DNA of 6,532 nucleotides from Methanothrix sp. (GTDB lineage: Archaea; Halobacteriota; Methanosarcinia; Methanotrichales; Methanotrichaceae), in NCBI GenBank assembly GCA_023229165.1, contig JALNZQ010000154.1, positions 1-6,532 of the forward strand. Reading direction: 5' to 3'. Below the pieces are notes generated by a model that was not told the DNA's origin, made no database searches, and saw only the letters and a program-made list of their open reading frames with translations. A program made the position numbers and the translations under genes. Below are positions 4,595 to 6,532 of the stretch, in pieces (position 1 is the first letter of the stretch; each line of letters starts with the position of its first letter).

Positions 4595-5938
4595 TTACGA
4601 ATGTATGTTTTTAAACTCATTCATGTTCTTTCGAGATATTATATGCCCAAGGTTCAGGAGGAGCTGCAATGAGTACATTAAATCATAATCCTGCCCAATT
4701 CCATATTCCCCGCGCTCCTGGATCATAGTCTTTGAAATCCACATAATACCAAGTTCTTCTCTGGCGTCTTTAATGATATTGAATACCTTTTGGTCTCGGG
4801 CAGTTACCCGATCCCTCATATTCAATGATTTGGCATAATCAAGATTATAAGACCGACCGTACTTGTCCTTTTTGGATCGCTCTCTTAGGTCAATGTATTG
4901 TTTATAATTTTCTTCGAATATTTTGGTGGCCTCATATATCATGGATTCAGTCATCTTTTCGTTGAGATTCATTCTGCATAAGGCCGAAGTTAGCTTTCCT
5001 ATAGCGTAACTATCTATGAGGCTAATCTCAGCATTTCGATCTTTTATCTTATTTACTCGAAGTGCACTCTTCTCTATTGATTTGATTAAGTCATCGTTGA
5101 CGGAAGGTTTGATCATCTGGGAATAAATTATAAAATCTACAATATCTGGATCAAATAGTGACTTAATGCCTTTGTACCTGGCATCTCTTATTACAGCTGC
5201 TACCTGTATAGGCATCTTATCTTCAGGCCCAATATTGTAAAGGTAATTATAAGAAATCTCAGGACAAACTCTCCTTGATCTCCTTCCCTCTACAATGACA
5301 GATGTACTCCTTTCGCTTAGGCTGTAATACTCATATATGCCATTGGGTGCTCTGAGATCTTTAGGCAGTATTGAGTCTGTGAATTGTTTTATCTCTTTCA
5401 GGGACTGTTTGGTGCTGCCATACTCTGAGAAGGATTCTCCACCGGTTCCTCCTTCGCCCCATGCCCCACCAGGACACGACATGAGCAAGACAGCCAAGGT
5501 CCAATCGAGATGATCTTTGTCAGCATCTTTCCAGTACGAACCTATGCGATGAATAAATGCATTTTCTTTAAATTCGTCCTTAAGCCCGAAGAACCTCATA
5601 ATGGCATCATCATTATACAGATTTGGTTTGCCTAAATCTAGATCCAAGGGATTCATTTCGGTGACGTTAGCTGCATCGTAATACCGCAATGGCGTGGCTC
5701 CAGTCATATCCCATTTGGCAGAACCATCTATATCCACCCAAACAAAAGCACCCTCGGTCGGGGAAATGCCGATAGGTAATTTGATGGCATCGGGGGAACA
5801 TGCGTCTGTGAATATTGATTTGCGTAATCTTATAGTATTTTTACTTAGGTATTTGACATAGCCAGCAGGAAGATTGAAAAGGCTGCTTTCACATGATGAA
5901 AATCCAGATGTTCTATTTTTCAAGCTGGCCTTAGACAT
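4595..5938 (-). CDS. Uncharacterised protein with MCM-like C-terminal half, no Walker motifs
   Basis: This 447-residue protein has no function I can name. By eye its C-terminal half follows the end of archaeal MCM helicases. Residues 262-297 (Phe-Asp-Pro-Asp-Ile-Val...Ile-Lys-Pro-Ser-Val-Asn-Asp-Asp-Leu) and 308-345 (Ile-Asp-Ser-Tyr-Ala-Ile-Gly-Lys-Leu then Leu-Asn-Glu-Lys-Met-Thr-Glu) match the helical AAA+ lid pattern. Residues 358-395 (Asp-Lys-Tyr-Gly...Asn-Leu-Asp then Ala-Arg-Asp-Gln-Lys-Val-Phe) match the MCM linker, and 385-437 look like the winged helix. The N-terminal half (1-250) shows no P-loop, no Walker B and no zinc fingers; a glycine-rich stretch at 156-168 lies where a P-loop might have been but lacks the GKS/GKT core. 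Hence an ATPase-dead MCM relative or a protein sharing only its DNA-binding end is inferred. The gene is clearly more AT-rich than the sepS block, with many AAT, ATA and AGA codons, which suggests transfer. The start at 5938 has AGAAGG four bases upstream. Confidence 0.8.
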   Translation of the reverse strand: MSKASLKNRTSGFSSCESSLFNLPAGYVKYLSKNTIRLRKSIFTDACSPDAIKLPIGISPTEGAFVWVDIDGSAKWDMTGATPLRYYDAANVTEMNPLDLDLGKPNLYNDDAIMRFFGLKDEFKENAFIHRIGSYWKDADKDHLDWTLAVLLMSCPGGAWGEGGTGGESFSEYGSTKQSLKEIKQFTDSILPKDLRAPNGIYEYYSLSERSTSVIVEGRRSRRVCPEISYNYLYNIGPEDKMPIQVAAVIRDARYKGIKSLFDPDIVDFIIYSQMIKPSVNDDLIKSIEKSALRVNKIKDRNAEISLIDSYAIGKLTSALCRMNLNEKMTESMIYEATKIFEENYKQYIDLRERSKKDKYGRSYNLDYAKSLNMRDRVTARDQKVFNIIKDAREELGIMWISKTMIQERGEYGIGQDYDLMYSLQLLLNLGHIISRKNMNEFKNIHS

Positions 5939-5942
5939 GCAA

Positions 5943-5967
5943 CCTTCTAATCATTACATAAATAAAA
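5943..5967 (-). promoter_or_regulatory. Putative promoter and ribosome-binding site of the MCM-like gene
   Basis: On the minus strand, TTTTTATTTATG (5956-5967) is a TATA-like box centred about 25 bases before the ATG at 5938, and AGAAGG (5943-5948) is a Shine-Dalgarno-like site four bases before it. The two signals partly conflict: the TATA spacing predicts a nearly leaderless mRNA that would omit the AGAAGG. Which is used cannot be decided from the sequence. Confidence 0.35.
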
Positions 5968-6290
5968 ACGTTTAGTTGCTCGATAGGAATCGTTTCATCA
6001 AAATGCTTGAGATCACGCATTTTCGCTCAAACATCCGTTTCTGATCACAACCTAGCCGATAATCACAATTGACGGCCTTTCGCGAGCCGCAAACGGAGAC
6101 TATCTCTAGCTTGAGCCCCCCGTGCATCCGCCCATGGCCACGTGCCCACGTCCGCCAACGTACGCGTGCGGGGACGCGGGAGCACGACTGAAAGGACTGC
6201 TTTTTCGGCAATGCCGATGATCTCTGCCAGCGATTTCTGCCACCTTAGCCGCTTCAAGGCTCAATCTTCAGGGTTTCCTCCAAAGACCAA
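5968..6290. other. Gene-poor intergenic region with a GC-rich hairpin core
   Basis: No supportable gene is seen. Short minus-strand frames exist (for example 6063-6257) but have no recognisable content, and the one at 5972-6211 overlaps them in a second frame. The core 6141-6186 can fold into an imperfect GC-rich hairpin: CGTGC (6141-6145) with GCACG (6182-6186), CC (6146-6147) with GG (6179-6180) and CGTCC (6149-6153) with GGACG (6172-6176). A 13-base palindrome, TCGGCAATGCCGA, lies at 6205-6217 directly after a T-run. Flanking DNA (5940-6070 and 6290-6330) is much more AT-rich. Confidence 0.4.
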
Positions 6291-6306
6291 TTACCATTAA
6301 ATAATA
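6291..6306 (+). promoter_or_regulatory. Putative promoter of the small antitoxin-like gene
   Basis: TTACCA followed by TTAAATAATA (6297-6306) is a TATA-like element centred near 6302, predicting a transcription start around 6328. That is just upstream of CCTGAGG (6325-6331) and of the candidate starts at 6332 and 6344, so the mRNA leader would be very short. Confidence 0.35.
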
Positions 6307-6343
6307 GCGGCACATAATTGAATTCCTGAGGATGGTGCAAAGA

Positions 6344-6496
6344 ATGGCAAAACCAGTCAGACTCGGCTTGGTTCTCGAAGGTGAAGCCGCAAAGGAGTTC
6401 TGGAAAAACGAGGAGATCACCGCATTTACGCCAAGACAGTTAGCCATGTTTAAGGAAGCCAAGCGAATTTACAGAGCCAATCGAAACAGATTTTAA
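6344..6496 (+). CDS. Small antitoxin-like protein (50 residues) upstream of a truncated gene
   Basis: This short, basic protein has an N-terminal Val-Arg-Leu-Gly-Leu-Val-Leu-Glu-Gly-Glu-Ala-Ala (5-16), then Phe-Trp (19-20), a Phe-Thr-Pro turn (28-30) and a C-terminal helix Phe-Lys-Glu-Ala-Lys-Arg-Ile-Tyr-Arg (36-44). From memory, small archaeal proteins of this build (LGLVLEGE start, T-P-E turn, E-A-x-R helix) sit directly before GNAT-type toxin genes and act as their antitoxins; this is an inference without database support. In-frame alternatives are ATG 6332 and GTG 6335, which add MVQR or VQR. I prefer 6344 because relatives usually begin just before the V-R-L-G segment, although GAGG at 6328-6331 is then 12 bases away. 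Its TAA stop shares a base with the ATG of the next gene, so the two are coupled. Confidence 0.6.
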   Translation: MAKPVRLGLVLEGEAAKEFWKNEEITAFTPRQLAMFKEAKRIYRANRNRF

Positions 6497-6532
6497 TGGC
6501 CAGGGAAAAGATTTCACCAGAAGAGCTGAGCA
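6496..6532 (+). CDS. 5' end of a coupled downstream gene, possibly a GNAT-type toxin (truncated)
   Basis: The ATG at 6496-6498 overlaps the TAA stop of the preceding small gene (TAATG), and the frame stays open to the window end. Only 12 residues are visible: Met-Ala-Arg-Glu-Lys-Ile-Ser-Pro-Glu-Glu-Leu-Ser. The one-base overlap with a small antitoxin-like gene is typical of toxin-antitoxin operons. A GNAT acetyltransferase toxin is my guess from the partner type and this opening, but 12 residues cannot prove a family. Confidence 0.45.
   Translation, partial: MAREKISPEELS

Noticed and set aside
5434..5473. Glycine-rich segment in the MCM-like protein as a Walker A P-loop
   Set aside because: There is no GKS/GKT after the glycines and no Walker B Asp-Glu downstream.
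5972..6257. Minus-strand open frames in the right intergenic region as genes
   Set aside because: They overlap each other in different frames, arise mostly from the GC-rich core, are rich in Arg and Ala, and show no recognisable domain.
1..6532. CRISPR array or insertion sequence
   Set aside because: No regularly spaced repeats, no terminal inverted repeats with a transposase frame, and no integrase were found.

Overview
The window looks like chromosomal DNA from a methanogenic archaeon. The clearest marker is a full-length O-phosphoseryl-tRNA(Cys) synthetase (sepS), an enzyme largely confined to methanogens and Archaeoglobus. An archaeal translin/TRAX-type protein, AT-rich TATA-like boxes close to start codons, and GC-leaning core genes rich in CTG, GAG and ATC codons fit this. 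A member of the Methanosarcinales, for example a Methanothrix-type organism, is my best guess, but this is an inference from gene content and codon style only.

Layout. Positions 1-188 (+) are the 3' end of a TIM-barrel sugar phosphate isomerase/epimerase. Positions 257-3242 (+) are a compact, probably co-transcribed housekeeping block: a translin-family RNase/RNA-binding protein, sepS, and ribose-5-phosphate isomerase rpiA, whose ribosome-binding site overlaps the sepS stop codon. From about 3250 the character changes. A convergent minus-strand pair (3279-3928) encodes an MntA-type minimal nucleotidyltransferase and a HepT-type HEPN toxin, overlapping by ATGA. About 300 bases without a convincing gene follow, partly very GC-rich. 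Then come a small HicB-like orphan protein (4232-4543, +) behind a good archaeal promoter, a convergent intergenic hairpin, and an AT-rich 447-residue minus-strand gene (4595-5938). The C-terminal half of that protein resembles the lid and winged-helix end of MCM helicases, but it has no visible Walker motifs. A second gene-poor stretch (5939-6343) with a GC-rich, hairpin-forming core leads into a small antitoxin-like gene (6344-6496, +). The next gene starts within its stop codon and runs off the window.

How the parts work together. The left half is core metabolism and translation: charging tRNA(Cys) with phosphoserine, pentose phosphate interconversion, and RNA turnover. The right half is an accessory patch with one clear toxin-antitoxin system (MntA/HepT), one probable TA start at the edge, an orphan HicB-like protein and the unusual MCM-like protein. 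The MCM-like protein is the best candidate in this window for something undescribed. No CRISPR array, rRNA, confident tRNA or transposase was seen.
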